Both the position numbers and the translations under genes were made by a program. Positions 33,874-45,459 of a DNA stretch of 64,000 bases are shown piece after piece (positions within the stretch are counted from its first letter, which is position 1; every line of letters starts with the position of its first letter). Source of the DNA: Monocercomonoides exilis (taxonomy: Eukaryota; Preaxostyla; Oxymonadida; Polymastigidae); NCBI GenBank assembly GCA_001643675.2, contig LSRY02000003.1, positions 1,540,001 through 1,604,000 on the forward strand. Direction: 5' to 3'. Below the pieces are notes generated by a model, which was given only the letters and a program-made list of their open reading frames with translations, was not told the DNA's origin and did no database searches.

Positions 33874-36456
33874 ATGCATTCTTTTACAGAAGAAGTTTGT
33901 CAAATAGACAAATCAAATTTATTGCAGCCTATTCCTTCTTATTCTTCTTCTTTTGATACAACATCGACCAATAATTTGCGTGGATATGATGCAGTTGCGA
34001 AACTTGTTATTGATGAGCATAAACCTTGTTATCAGCAGAAATCGTCTAATTTACTTAATTGGGATAATTTCATGAAACAATCGTCTGCAGAAGCATCACA
34101 CTTCTTCGAAAAGGAAAGTTCACATACGACAAAGAATGAAACTGTTAAATCTTCTTTTCCTTATTTGATTCATTCTTCACATATTGATCAAGATTTTGAA
34201 CATTCAGAGCTTTTGCGTTTTCCAATTGGAAAAAGTCATGAATCGATTGGGCCAAACACTCAACAACAATTTCATTATTCATTTGATTTCCCTTCTTCTA
34301 TTGATAAAAGTTCAAGTGAATTGGATCAAATTTATCAACGCTCTGACAACAATTTGAATGATTTTCAATGTCAACCCTCGAACAGTTCGTATCAAAATCC
34401 ACTTTATTTTGATAACTCAACTAAAGATACGCAAAACGAGCTTCAAGAGAAACGGCAAAATGAAATACCAGCAATGAATTTGGCAAATGCTTCAAGACAT
34501 TGCGAGAATTACTTTGAGATAGAAAAGGAGTATCCTATTTATTTTATGACTTCATGCGACCTTGTAAAAGAAGCGAGCATACAACTACATTTGCAAGAAA
34601 TGCAGAGGAAGCAAAAACAAATTCTTCAAAAAGATTCTTCATTTGAGAACGATAAGTGCCAGTCGATCAAAAATGATGCATTTTCTACCACCACCACAGC
34701 TCAAAACTCTCTTTGTATTTCTTTTCCTTTCAATCCTTCTTCAAAACCTCCTCTTTCAAATTTCATCTCTTCACATTATGTCGATTCTGCTTTGGAATGT
34801 GATTCGTCTTCGACAGAAGAAAACACTTCGTGTACTGAAACATCATCAACGCTGTCGTCTCATTCACTTGATCCTCACATCACAGAGACAATTGCCAGAT
34901 GGCATCCGGTTCGGGCAAGCCAGCGGGAGTTGTGCTACGACATTGACACGGAAAAGAACGGAGAGAGAGATTCAGCTATTGCACAGTTTCGCGAAGAGTG
35001 GATGGCTTTACGGTGGAAGAAAAGAGAAGAAAAGCAAGAAAGAAGAAGGATGATGATGGAAGAAAGGGTAGCGATTAACGAAGTTGTTGATCAAAGAAAG
35101 ACTGAAACAGAAGAGTCGTTTGATTTGCAATGTGATGAAGAAAATGATACTGAAAAGGAAAGAAGTGCTAATGAGTATTTCCACAACGCACGTTTGCGTG
35201 AAGAAAAGGAGAGACGAGCGAGGTTGCGCATAATTAAGAGGGAAATACAAGAAGCAAAGATGCACCTGAGACTGTTTGGAAAGTGGGTTGAGAATCCATT
35301 TCTTAGAAGCGAAGAAGAAAAACAGATGTGGGAAGAAGCGAGAAAGAAAGCGCTTGAGAAGAATAAGATTTTTGCACCTAAAGAGCTTTTGGAGAGGAAA
35401 GATATTCCAGTTGAAGGTAGCCAAGCGGAAGATTTGTCAAATGTTTCGGATGAGTTAACACTTGAGGAGTTACGAAACGTGCTTATTGAAGGTTCAGCAC
35501 GTGGAATGAGTGAACTTGATAAAGAGCAGCTAAAAATTAAAATTGGAAAAATGGAAGAGAAAATGGAAAAAGAAGTGAGAATGAAGGAAATGAGCGATTT
35601 GGATCGTTATGTTGAGCAGTGCGTGAAAGACTCAATGAGAAAAGCTGAAAAGCTGCAAAAGAAAAAGTCAAAACTTGAAAATGCAACACAACAAAAAAAA
35701 GAAGTTACTTCAACAAGCATATTCGAGCAATCTTTTTCTCATTTGCAAAAGCCAAATCAAACATGTTCATCGAATCGAACGAACTCATATCTGGGGGTTC
35801 AATGTTTTGCAAACACAGATTCTTCATTCAAAAGGACTTCAAATCCAACTTTTAACAGGACAGATGGTGAGTCGCTTCCACCTGAAAGAAAATGTTCTGC
35901 ATTATCAGATGAAGATCATTACTTGTTGTGGTTCTTTTCTCAAAGCGATGAAGCATTTATCTCCTCAAATGTGATGCATCCAGGAAAGAAAAGTTATTCG
36001 ATATCTCCCTCTCTCAATTTTGCATTTCCTCCATTTGTTGTTCCTTTTTGTTCGTTTTCTTCGTTTTCTCAATTGAAGTTAGCGTTCTTACCGAATCAAA
36101 CCAAGCGGGAACTTATAAGCAATGAGGAAAAAGTTGGAATTTATGATGATTCTATGGAAAGACCTGGATATTACAGTATTTTTGGTTTGCAAGAAAAAAC
36201 GCAAGAACAAAGAACAAATCGCGCATTAGCGTTCATTCGGAGAAAAGTTGCGTACACTCGAAAGAATCGAATTGAGTCACATAAAATCCTCTTCAATTTA
36301 ACAAATCATTTGATTGGCGAGAAAAAATTAGAAGGAAGCGATTGCTTGTGGACTTTTGATCGGCGTAATTGCAGAATTAAAAGAAAGAGAAGAAGAAAGA
36401 GGAAAAATGGAAGTGGAAATGATTTAGAAAACGAGAAAAGCATTGATAATGACTGA
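33874..36456 (+). CDS. 860-aa charged protein of unknown function
   Basis: A single-exon frame from an ATG about 290 bases after RPL10. I do not recognise the family. The first 330 residues are rich in Ser, Asn, Gln and short aromatic patches, as in disordered regions. A conserved-looking segment around 340-380 (ARWHPVRASQRE, REEWMALRWKKREE) leads into a long, highly charged Glu/Arg/Lys region to about 610, which should form an extended helix or coiled coil. A further low-complexity region follows. The C terminus is strongly basic (KRKRRRKRKN), a plausible nuclear localisation signal. Long length without stops in AT-rich DNA and balanced codon use support a real gene. Nuclear or cytoskeletal roles are both possible; no function is claimed. 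Confidence 0.75.
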   Translation: MHSFTEEVCQIDKSNLLQPIPSYSSSFDTTSTNNLRGYDAVAKLVIDEHKPCYQQKSSNLLNWDNFMKQSSAEASHFFEKESSHTTKNETVKSSFPYLIHSSHIDQDFEHSELLRFPIGKSHESIGPNTQQQFHYSFDFPSSIDKSSSELDQIYQRSDNNLNDFQCQPSNSSYQNPLYFDNSTKDTQNELQEKRQNEIPAMNLANASRHCENYFEIEKEYPIYFMTSCDLVKEASIQLHLQEMQRKQKQILQKDSSFENDKCQSIKNDAFSTTTTAQNSLCISFPFNPSSKPPLSNFISSHYVDSALECDSSSTEENTSCTETSSTLSSHSLDPHITETIARWHPVRASQRELCYDIDTEKNGERDSAIAQFREEWMALRWKKREEKQERRRMMMEERVAINEVVDQRKTETEESFDLQCDEENDTEKERSANEYFHNARLREEKERRARLRIIKREIQEAKMHLRLFGKWVENPFLRSEEEKQMWEEARKKALEKNKIFAPKELLERKDIPVEGSQAEDLSNVSDELTLEELRNVLIEGSARGMSELDKEQLKIKIGKMEEKMEKEVRMKEMSDLDRYVEQCVKDSMRKAEKLQKKKSKLENATQQKKEVTSTSIFEQSFSHLQKPNQTCSSNRTNSYLGVQCFANTDSSFKRTSNPTFNRTDGESLPPERKCSALSDEDHYLLWFFSQSDEAFISSNVMHPGKKSYSISPSLNFAFPPFVVPFCSFSSFSQLKLAFLPNQTKRELISNEEKVGIYDDSMERPGYYSIFGLQEKTQEQRTNRALAFIRRKVAYTRKNRIESHKILFNLTNHLIGEKKLEGSDCLWTFDRRNCRIKRKRRRKRKNGSGNDLENEKSIDND

Positions 36457-37049
36457 AAATAAAGCTATTCAGAAGAATGTTGTTTGATGTTTTTATTAAC
36501 AAATTGAAAACTTTTTTTGTCATATTGCTTTTGTTTTTAATAGCTTTTAATAATCACATGTTTTAATGAAATTAAGAAGTTTGAGAAAGTGATAAATTAA
36601 TTAACACTTTTTTTTTAGAAATTGTAGAGTTGGTTAATGTCGAATTGTTTTTCCTTCTAAAACGGATTGAGCATCCTCTTTTTTCCTTTGAATAATTAAG
36701 TGCTATTAATTCAGTATCTCGAGATTATTGAAGTTTTCAATAGAAATCGCCTACTCAAAAAGTACTCTTCTTAGCTGAATGCAGTGTGGAATAATTGCAA
36801 CGTTTTAATAGACAAATTACATTTTCAACTCTTTGCCTGTTTTTGAACAATTTTTAATTGGAAAAAAACCAACAAACCGACTAAAACAAAGCATTGAGAT
36901 GAAGTATTCAACACACACACACACACACACACAAAAAAAAAATGAACTTAAAATGCAATGAACATGATCAAATTCTCAATCATTGACCGTTCACAAATAA
37001 GAAAGCTCCACTTTTCATTACGTTTTATCTCCACACTAATTTCAAGTCA
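36457..37049. other. Intergenic region with (CA)n
   Basis: AT-rich gap between convergent genes. It contains a (CA)12 microsatellite at about 36909-36933 and nothing else recognised. Confidence 0.7.
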
Positions 37050-38743
37050 TCAGACTTCTTTTTGAATGAAAATTTGTGGATAGTCCTCATATTTATAAGT
37101 GTAACTGTTGCCCCAACTTTTCCCAGCCCAACCTAAAATAAAATCACGAAATTTTTAAGAGAGAGGAGAAGAAATAAAAAATAACAGCATTATTTCTTTT
37201 GAATCGCCGGAATGTCAAAATATAACAGCAAACTCCAGGCACAATAACTTTCGGTATTCCTGTGTAGTAAATTCTCTGTCTCTTTTTATCCTTAAAGAAT
37301 ATCACCATCTTCTTTTTCATGTTGATCTCCATCCCCAATCTGTCCCCATCCTGGAATGTTTCGTTCCCGCTGGTGCTCGTCCCACCCTGGTACGTGCTTC
37401 CTCCCGCATACCACGCCATCGACTGCGAATCGTGGCCAAAGCAGGAAGAAGGAGAATACGTCCTCGGGAACACAGCAATGCCAAACACAGGCGTCCAGCT
37501 GCCGTATCTCGCATCCTTCATCATAAACTCAAATTTCCAGATTCCCTTTTTCACGGGCTTCTTTAGCATGCTCATCCCCGTGGTTGAGCTGGACCACGTA
37601 AGCACATTTTTCTTCAATGTGACTCCGGAAAGGGTTGGATTCGCCCATCCAATAGTCACCTCTATCATGAATCGAAAGAATGTAAGAAATAGAAAAGAAA
37701 AGAAGTTAAATAAATAAAAATATAAATATAAAAATCTGCAAGTATTTAAGAATTATTTCAGAAATCAAATAAAAAATGTTGATATTTTTCATTTTAAATC
37801 AAAAATTCATGTTTTGAATTTAAAATTATTTTTTTTTTTAATATTTTTCAAACTTCCTTTCGGCATCTTTTCTTTTTTCTTTTTCTTATCTGAATCTGAA
37901 TCACTGGATGAGGAATCCGAGGACGAATCGGAATCAGAGCTTTCATCTGATTCTGAAGACGAGTCGGAATCATCATCAGAATCTTCATCAGAACTTGATT
38001 CTGAATCAGAAGATGAATCAGATGAAGATTCGGATTTGTGCTCTTTCTTCTTCTTCTTCTTGCTTGATTTCTTAGCTTTTTTCTCCTTTTTATCTTTCTT
38101 TTCCTCTTTTTCCTCCTCATCATCTTTTGTAGCTGATTTGGGTGAAAAAGAGATCTTGAATATTATTGAAAATTTTCATATTTGAACAAAATCTCAAAAA
38201 TTAATAATATGCAAACTTCATCGGGATCTGGACCTGGGATATCCACAAACTGATCAATAGCACATTTGCATACTGTCTTCATTGTTGATAATTCCTGTAT
38301 CGGTAAATAAAATCAAAATTTTTAACGTGAGTTATTGGAATCGTTCGTTTAAAAAAATGTGCTTCAAAAATTGTCAATAACCTCGACAAGTTCTGAAGTG
38401 AATCTGGTTTGGAATTGTTCAAGATCTTTTTCTGTGATTGGCTTTTCATCTTTAAAAAATCATTTCAAAGCAATTAAAAATACGAATTTTAAAATATGCA
38501 ATGAAAATTTTATCGAATTTATTCAAAAATAAAACCAATTTCTTCTTCTTTGCTGAACGCTTTGTTCAATGCTACTTCAATGGGACTATCTTCTTCAACG
38601 ATTCCTTCATTAGTCAAAGCAACTGCAAGTGATTTAATTAATGACACGAGCTTTGCTTTCTTTTCTTCTGTTTTTAATGCTGATCCAACTTCCAAAGCTG
38701 ATAGGATGTTTTCATCTGAAGGAGAGAGCGATTTGCCTTCCAT
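37050..38743 (-). CDS. SPRY-domain protein with acidic Ser/Asp-rich linker, 390 aa
   Basis: Six minus-strand exons fit in phase: 38743-38536, 38449-38382, 38294-38217, 38154-37854, 37661-37227 and 37132-37050. The N-terminal 118 residues are helical and charged (MEGKSLSPSDENILSALEV...). Then comes a Lys/Glu run and an S/D/E-rich stretch (about 160-205), ending in KKKKKEKMPKG. The rest (about 220-390) is a SPRY/B30.2-like domain: TLSGVTLKKN, GIWKFEF, FGIAVFP, AWYAGG, GDRLGMEIN, VIFFKD and a last strand NSYTYKYE. SPRY domains bind protein partners; the acidic Ser-rich linker suggests a phosphorylated chaperone-like or chromatin factor, but that is inference. Introns are 62-192 bp. The last junction (donor GTTATA, acceptor ATTTTAG) is the least certain; without it the protein would end at 37144. 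Confidence 0.75.
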
Positions 38744-38759
38744 TGAAAAAGACTTTTAA

Positions 38760-39540
38760 TTTGGGTCTTTTGATCACATTAATATTCTAATTTTTATATT
38801 CACTTTTTATAGTTATGATTTAATCATGAAATTCAGAGAAATATAATTTCTAATTTTTTGACAAATATTATAAAGCAATCTGCAAATTTTGATTGAGAAA
38901 ATTTGTTATTATTCATATTTTTTTCTGTAAATAATTCGAAAAAATAATATTTGTCTTCCATCGATATGTTGATTATCCTTCTTTTATGAATCGAAGGATT
39001 ATTATTTAATTTATTATTTTCCAAAAATAGATGTTGAAATTTGATAATGAATTTTCATTTCAAAGAACATCAATCAATTCGAATAAAACATAACTTTGTT
39101 CAAAAAAAATGTGCACAACTCTCAAATTAACTCACTTCTTTTTTTCAATTCTCAACTTCATTTGAGAAAGTGAAAAATAAAAATCGACTTTAATTTGGAT
39201 AATTTAATTCCTTCAAAAACGCACTTGAAAAAAAAAAAATTAGTTCAGTGATTTTTTTTAATTTTTTAAGCGCAATATTTACATATTTTTTCCTTCAAGT
39301 TTTTCGAAATTGATAATGACTGACTTGTTGTTTATCGAGAATTCAATTCATGAGTACAAGTTTATAATTCGAAATAAATTCTTATTTGAAAATGGATATC
39401 ATTCAAAGTCAAATTTTTTGCATTAATCCCAAATAAAAATAATGGAATAAAAATTTAAATAATATTCGATATTTAACTTTCAAAATTATTACGCATTATG
39501 AGAGTTAAATGAATGGATTAAATAAATTCTTTTCAAGTGG
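38760..39540. other. AT-rich intergenic DNA
   Basis: No gene, RNA or repeat recognised. The gap separates the single-copy gene block from the second Pmp region. Confidence 0.6.
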
Positions 39541-39544
39541 GGTA

Positions 39545-39935
39545 TCAGAACTTTCAAAACGGAAAATGTTTATAACCTTTCCTCAACGCAGATGAATGAA
39601 ACAAGGAGAAGATGGCTAAAGATTAACAAAATTACACATGGAAGACAAGAAAGTCAGTCCACCCGAAAAGAGAGACAAGTCACTTTCACAGAAATGGATT
39701 TGGCACTTTCTTTTCAATGAGTGTTTTTTGGAGAATTTTTATCATGTTCTGACAGAACAACCAATTTATTCGCAATTCAATTTGTGGGATGCTTGAAGCA
39801 GAAGGCGTTCATTGAATATCACATGGTGTTTATATATTCAAAATCTTCATCTTCATCTTCTTCGGCAATTCAATCAACTCTCCCACTCACTGATTTATTC
39901 TTCAACATTTCATCCATCTGTCAATTCTGCTGCTG
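39545..39935 (+). repeat. Dispersed repeat, copy 1 (second copy at 57.85 kb)
   Basis: About 390 bases align by eye with 57845-58200 in the same orientation at high but imperfect identity, including AGGAGAAGATGGCTAAAGAT and TCACAGAAATGGATTTGGCA. Short frames are not kept between copies. It lies just outside the left arm of palindrome 2. Confidence 0.7.
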
Positions 39936-41604
39936 ATTTCTCGTTCAATATTCATCTCTCTTGAAGCTCATATCTTTAGATCAAAATCATCATTGTTCAT
40001 CTTCATCACCATTTTCCAAAAACGCATTTTGTTTCAAATTCTTCTCGACAAACCGTCAACAAACATTAAACACTTCACAACTGATATTTCTTCGTTCTTC
40101 TTGTTCTTCTATCATCATCAACAACAAAGAAATCATGATAGTCTCAAACAGAATTTCTTCTTTTTCGTCTTCATTAAGAATGTCTTTTATAACAGAAAAA
40201 TTGGAGAACAAATGGGAAAAGGCAAAGAAAGACTTTTCCATTGAACACATCAATCATTTGCATCAAAGCTGTGAGTTCATTCGCTGCGTCTTTTCAATTC
40301 ATTCTCAGCAACCAAAAATAAAAAGTTTGATATTTTCATGAATGCATTGTTTTTGTATTGGGCTTGAGAAAAAAGGGGGTTTGGAAGAATAGATTTTAAG
40401 AACATTTCATGAATTGAAGAAAAATGGAGAGGAAAAGAACAATTTTGAGCAGAGATTAAGAGAGATCAGTCAAGGAAATAGAATAAGGATAGAAAATGAT
40501 TGATGAATGAAGAAATATTTATTTATGTGGCAACAAAGCAGATGAAGGGGAAATGCAATTGGAGCAGAACTTTTGGATTATATTGTGAGAAAAGAATGTG
40601 AGTGAGGTATCTTCTCTTTCTCCATCAATAAGAAAAAGCAGATAAAAGCAGAATGATGAAAGAAAAAGGAAAAAGAGATATGAAAAACTGGACAAAAATG
40701 AGAAGAATGTGAAGAGCAATTAATTCTGATTGACTTGTTCTGTCATTCATATTCTGAGTTGGAGCATTGGATTAGTTTCTTTTTCAGCCATGTTTGCTGT
40801 TGTTGTCTTTGGTGCTCACAAAGCTGAACGTTGAATTCTTCATTAAAGCTATCATCACCATTGCTGCTGAATCCTTCTCAAGAAATTTCATTTCGTTCTT
40901 CATCTTCATCATTGTCTTCTTCTTCTCGTGTATTGGTGCCAAATAAAATTTTGGAAAAAAAAGCAGACAGAATTTGTGAATGAAGAAGCTAACAAACAAA
41001 CAAACAAAGGCAGAAATGGAATAATGATGAATGGGAAAGTGTGAAAAATATCATTTGGTTGAATATTGTGGAGGAAAAATCAGTTGTTTCTTCGATATTT
41101 TGGATCTCTCGAAATACATTAAATGACTCTGTCAAAGCACCGAAGAACAAAAAAACAGTTTTTTGAAACAGAAAATTTCTTGTTGAAAAAATTCATTGGG
41201 GTTGCATTTATTGGAAGAATTTCTATGAAATAAGAAGAGAAATGATAAAAATGAACAAAAGAGAGCAGGTGAAAAAGGATAAATTGGCTATTGTTGAAAA
41301 TGAAGATGATTCAAACGAAGAAATACATTTTGAGAGACGAATAATAGAAAGCATTCCCAAAAGCAACAAGTGGAATTTGCATTTGATGAAAAGGAGAAAA
41401 TAGATGAAGAAATTTTGAAGAAGTATTTTTATCTGATCTGACGTTATAGATTTTTGAAAAATAAGCGATGATATAAACTTCAAATGAAAAGAAGATGAAA
41501 GCTCATGAATTTTTCAATGATATGGAAAATGAATCAAAATTTGAAGATGAAACGATTAAAGAAAGTTTAATATTTAAAATGATGAAAATTAGAAAAGCAT
41601 TGAA

Positions 41605-42861
41605 TTAAGAAATCGGAAAAAGTTTATCATTTCCAGTGATTTTTGTGTCAACTGCGCTGAAGGTGAGTGTTTGAGTTGGAACAAATATTGAGGAAAGGAG
41701 GGTGAGAGAGGCGTCTTGGGTATCTGTCATGCGAACAAGAGCAAATTCAATTGTTTTGCATGGATTGAGTTGTGTGATTCCGCAGAGATCGGTGTTTGTT
41801 CCATTATTTGACACGATTTTGAATGTTGTTATGAGAGGAAGCCATCTGTTGAACACAGCGTTATCAGCTGTTCCTGCATTCCAGACTCTTTTTGATTCTG
41901 TTGTTGACCCGCACTGATTGAATGGGGATTGGGTGATGCTGCTGCCATTGAAGAACGCATCATTCCCCATTCCATTAGTTGCGGAATTGCCATCGAAGAA
42001 GCAGAAAGTGATGAATTTGAACCCGCTCATCCAATCATATGTTCTTGTGCAGCACAGCGCAGCACCGCCGTAGGTAGTTGGATTTTCGACTTTGTTGTTG
42101 ATGAACTGGCACTCTTGGAGCAAATATTGAAGAGGTATTACTGGTGGAGGGTAATGAAACGTGACTGCGCCAGTCGCATTTCCACCAGTATTTGCGATAC
42201 AGACACAATTTTTGAACAAAAATTTTCCATTTGATGTCATGTTATCAAGCACGATTTCCCAGCCAGTTCCACACCAACTTGTTATTTCGCAACTTTCAAC
42301 TCGGTTTTCTGATAATACCCAAACAGAACTGGATTGCGGCCAGCCAATATAAGCAGCTCCTCCATGAGCCGCAGTACAACTTGTGAAATTGGATTTTGCG
42401 ATATCAATCTTCAACGAAAGATTACAATATAACGCTCCACCGTATCCGTTACTTGAGCATTTGTTGAATGAACAGGAAGTGATTGTGAGATTGGCATTTG
42501 CACAATAAACATAAAGTGCACCGCCAGATGAAGATCCACCAGTTGAATCATTCCATTCGCACCACTCAAAGCGATAGCTATTCAAAGCAGTGAAGGACAA
42601 TCTGCTTAATTTCTCTCTGTGAGTTTCATTTCCAATGTGTTCAACAGGAGCATTTGGTGAAGAGCGTGTTTGGTGGAGAAAAGAGGTATTGAAGGCAGAG
42701 AGAGAGGTGGATGGGCAGTTGATGGAAGGGAGAATGGCACCATCGATGGGGTTGTGGGTGTGGAGGAAGATGATTGAGATGAATGCGAAAAATATTTGGA
42801 GGATTTTGTTTGTCAGAAGAATACGCAATAATAAAAGAGGAGAAAAAAATAGAAATTTCAT
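41605..42861 (-). CDS. Pmp-like secreted protein, 418 aa (left arm)
   Basis: ATG at 42861 starts a signal peptide (MKFLFFSPLLLLRILL). The mature part opens with HTHNPIDGAILPSINCPS and runs through FEWCEWNDSTGGSS, SCSFNKC, GYGGALYC, HGGAAYIGWPQS, WCGTGWEI and FCFFDGNSATNG, to a variant D.CGITQLNPCKTIEFAL block and a short tail. This is the most divergent of the short Pmp proteins in the window (EITSW, NGMGNDAFFN), with no Ser/Pro linker. Its twin at 50354-51610 encodes the identical protein. The CTT tract at 42950-43110 lies about 90 bases upstream, as a GAA tract on the coding strand. No membrane anchor. Confidence 0.85.
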   Translation of the reverse strand: MKFLFFSPLLLLRILLTNKILQIFFAFISIIFLHTHNPIDGAILPSINCPSTSLSAFNTSFLHQTRSSPNAPVEHIGNETHREKLSRLSFTALNSYRFEWCEWNDSTGGSSSGGALYVYCANANLTITSCSFNKCSSNGYGGALYCNLSLKIDIAKSNFTSCTAAHGGAAYIGWPQSSSVWVLSENRVESCEITSWCGTGWEIVLDNMTSNGKFLFKNCVCIANTGGNATGAVTFHYPPPVIPLQYLLQECQFINNKVENPTTYGGAALCCTRTYDWMSGFKFITFCFFDGNSATNGMGNDAFFNGSSITQSPFNQCGSTTESKRVWNAGTADNAVFNRWLPLITTFKIVSNNGTNTDLCGITQLNPCKTIEFALVRMTDTQDASLTLLSSIFVPTQTLTFSAVDTKITGNDKLFPIS

Positions 42862-42949
42862 CGAAACTCTCTGTTTTTATTTGTTATCATTCTCCTCAGC
42901 AAATCTCGACCTTTAATCAACGTATTTGATTTGTTCGTCATCGTCGTCT

Positions 42950-43110
42950 CCTCCTCCTTCTTCTTCTTCTTCTTCACATTCTTCTTCTTCTTCTTCTACT
43001 TCTTCTTCTTCTTCTTCTTTTTCTTCTTCACCTTCTTCTTCTTCTTCTTCTTCTTCACCTTCTTCTTCACCTTCTTCTTCACCTTCTTCTTCACCTTCTT
43101 CTTCCTCTCA
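42950..43110. repeat. CTT-rich tract upstream of 418-aa gene
   Basis: CTT/CTC/ACC triplets, a GAA tract in the direction of the minus-strand gene. Its mirror is at 50107-50270. Confidence 0.9.
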
Positions 43111-44082
43111 TTTTTTTCTGCTTCATCTTTGTTGATCTATTACTTCCTGCTGGGTCAGAGCATCGACTTTCTGATGCATTTCAGCTGTGCAATCAGCAGC
43201 TCTGCAAAATTGAACGAAAAATAGCTTCATTCACATTTCTTCCTCTCAACGACCGTTCACCAAATACGCCTTTATTTCATGTTTCATTCGCAATATTGGA
43301 AATGAAATGTCATCTGTACAAAATCTACTTTTCATTCTAATTGTCTTTTTCTTCTTCAACGCCTTCTTCGATGATTGACAAAAATAATGTTGATTTTTAC
43401 GTTTCATTCAACTCCCGTCAAATTCAGCGCAAGGCCTTGTCTTTCATTCCTACTCAGATAGACGAAAGAAATATTTATTCTGACATAGAATTTCAATCAA
43501 CCTAACACAGCAACGGAAATGATTCTATAACCTATCGAGAAAAGCCGACCACAAAGTGCACAATAAAAAATAGAAATAGAATCTGAATTATTTATTTTGA
43601 ATCTGAAAGAATTACAGAAAACAGAAGGAGCAGGGCAGAAGACGTTATTTGGAACAAATTATAATGTGGATGATCTTCGAGAGATTGCATAATGTCATGC
43701 GCCTTCAATATATCACAGAAGATGAAACAAAGAGAGAAAGCAATTTTGAGGAAAAGTCATGTTTGAAGGGAAGTCATATGAGATTCTGGTACTAATTGGA
43801 TGCAAGCAAGTTGAAATCGGAAAGGTGAAGAAAATATAAACTGAAGAAAATTGCCTGATATATATGAATATATTTCTTTTGAAGATACGACAGCAATGAA
43901 TCTTTTTTCATGAGCTTAATTTGTAGTTGATGGAGAAGAAAAATTAGATGAGGTAATGACGAAGAAATATTTTTGTCTTGTTGATGTTATGGATTTCTGA
44001 AAAAAATAATGATGATATATACTCCAATTGAAAAAGCTATGATAGCTTATGAATTTTTCTATGATATGGAAAATGAAAGAAT
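43111..44082. other. Intergenic modules between the two left-arm Pmp genes
   Basis: Contains the second module (about 43130-43260, matching 59080-59190) and the 3' module (about 43320-44080, matching 59290-59870 and, in part, 6480-7200). No intact gene. The roughly 90-residue reading seen at 6697-6975 is frameshifted here. Confidence 0.55.
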
Positions 44083-45459
44083 TTATATGAGAACCTGAAA
44101 AAATTCATCATTTCCTGTTGTTTTTGTGTCAGCAGCGCTGGATGTGAGTGTTTGAGTTGGGACAAATGCTGAGGTGAGGAGGGTGAGAGAGGCGTCTTGG
44201 AGGAGGGAAATGAAGTCAGTGAGGGCATACTCGATGGTGGCACATGGGGTCTGTTGGGGTCTGCCACAGGCATCTGTATTGGTTCCATTGCTGGCAACGA
44301 TTTTGTTCTGGGCGATGAGGGGGAGCCAGCCATTGAACACGGTATTATCAGCTGTATTGTTATTCCACACTCTTTGTGTTGGAGTTGTTGAGCCACAATT
44401 CTCAAATGGAGATTGGGCTATAGAACTGCCACTGAAGAACACATCGTTTCCTCTGCCATTTTTGGCAGTGTTGCCATCGAAGAAACAGAATGTGATGAAT
44501 TTATTTCCGCTCATCCAGGAATAAGTTGAATTGAAGAAAATTGCAGCACCTCCATATTTGACAGAGGCAGTCAATTTGTTATTAATAAATTGGCAATCAT
44601 TTATTAAAAACTGACCTGGATTATTGCTTGGAGGATTTTGAAAAGTGAGAGAGCCAGCAGAATCACCACCAGAATTTGCAATGCACTTGCATTTGGTGAA
44701 CAGGAATTGGCCAGATGCAGACAAGTCATTTAGCAAGAAATACCAGCCAGTTCCACACCAATTTGTTATTGAACAACTTTCCACTCTGTTATCTGAGAAT
44801 GTCCAAACAGAATTTGATTGTGGATTTGCAGCATGGACTGCTCCTCCATGAGCAGCCGAGCAACTTGTGAAATTGGATTTTGCGATATCAATCTTCAACG
44901 AAAGATTACAATACAACGCTCCACCATGGCCATTACCTGTGCATGAACAATTGTTAAATGAACAGGAAGTGATTGTGAGATTGGCATTTGCACAATAAAC
45001 ATAAAGCGCTCCTCCATAACTTGATCCACCAGTTGAATCATTCCATTCACACCATTCAAATTTATGGCTGTTAGCATCAAAGGAATCCAGTCTTCCAGGT
45101 TTCGCTCTTTGAGATTCGGTTCCAACATGTACAACAGCAGCATTTGGAGAAGAGCGTGTTTGGTGAAGAAAAGAGGCGTTGAATGCAGAGAGAGAAGTGG
45201 AGGGGCTATTGAGGTCGGGGAGGATGGCACCATCGATGGGGTTGTGGGTGTGGAGGAAGATGGATGAGTGGATGGAGAGGGATGAGTGAAGGGAGAATGA
45301 GGGGATTGAATTGGTGTTGGTGTTGGTGGAAGTGGAAGAAGAGGAAGAAGTGGTTGATGTGAATGGATAAAGTGAGTGCGAGGGAAGGGATGGAAGGGTT
45401 GGATGGATCGAGAAAGAAATCAAAGAATGAAAAGAAGTTAGGAATGCGATGTGTTTCAT
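44083..45459 (-). CDS. Pmp-like secreted protein, 458 aa (left arm)
   Basis: ATG at 45459 gives MKHIAFLTSFHSLISF, a signal peptide. A short Ser/Thr/Asn-rich stretch (about 35-65) replaces the long Ser/Pro linker of the 695-aa genes. Then follow HTHNPIDGAILPDL, FEWCEWNDSTGGSSY, NLTITSCSFNNCSC, GHGGALYC, HGGAVHAANPQS, WCGTGWYF, FCFFDGNTAKNG and D.CGRPQQTPCATIEYAL. It is the upstream partner of a tandem pair with the 418-aa gene, on the same strand. An identical protein is encoded in the right arm. A longer frame upstream of this ATG exists in the right arm but begins at TTG and lacks family homology. Confidence 0.85.
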   Translation of the reverse strand: MKHIAFLTSFHSLISFSIHPTLPSLPSHSLYPFTSTTSSSSSTSTNTNTNSIPSFSLHSSLSIHSSIFLHTHNPIDGAILPDLNSPSTSLSAFNASFLHQTRSSPNAAVVHVGTESQRAKPGRLDSFDANSHKFEWCEWNDSTGGSSYGGALYVYCANANLTITSCSFNNCSCTGNGHGGALYCNLSLKIDIAKSNFTSCSAAHGGAVHAANPQSNSVWTFSDNRVESCSITNWCGTGWYFLLNDLSASGQFLFTKCKCIANSGGDSAGSLTFQNPPSNNPGQFLINDCQFINNKLTASVKYGGAAIFFNSTYSWMSGNKFITFCFFDGNTAKNGRGNDVFFSGSSIAQSPFENCGSTTPTQRVWNNNTADNTVFNGWLPLIAQNKIVASNGTNTDACGRPQQTPCATIEYALTDFISLLQDASLTLLTSAFVPTQTLTSSAADTKTTGNDEFFQVLI

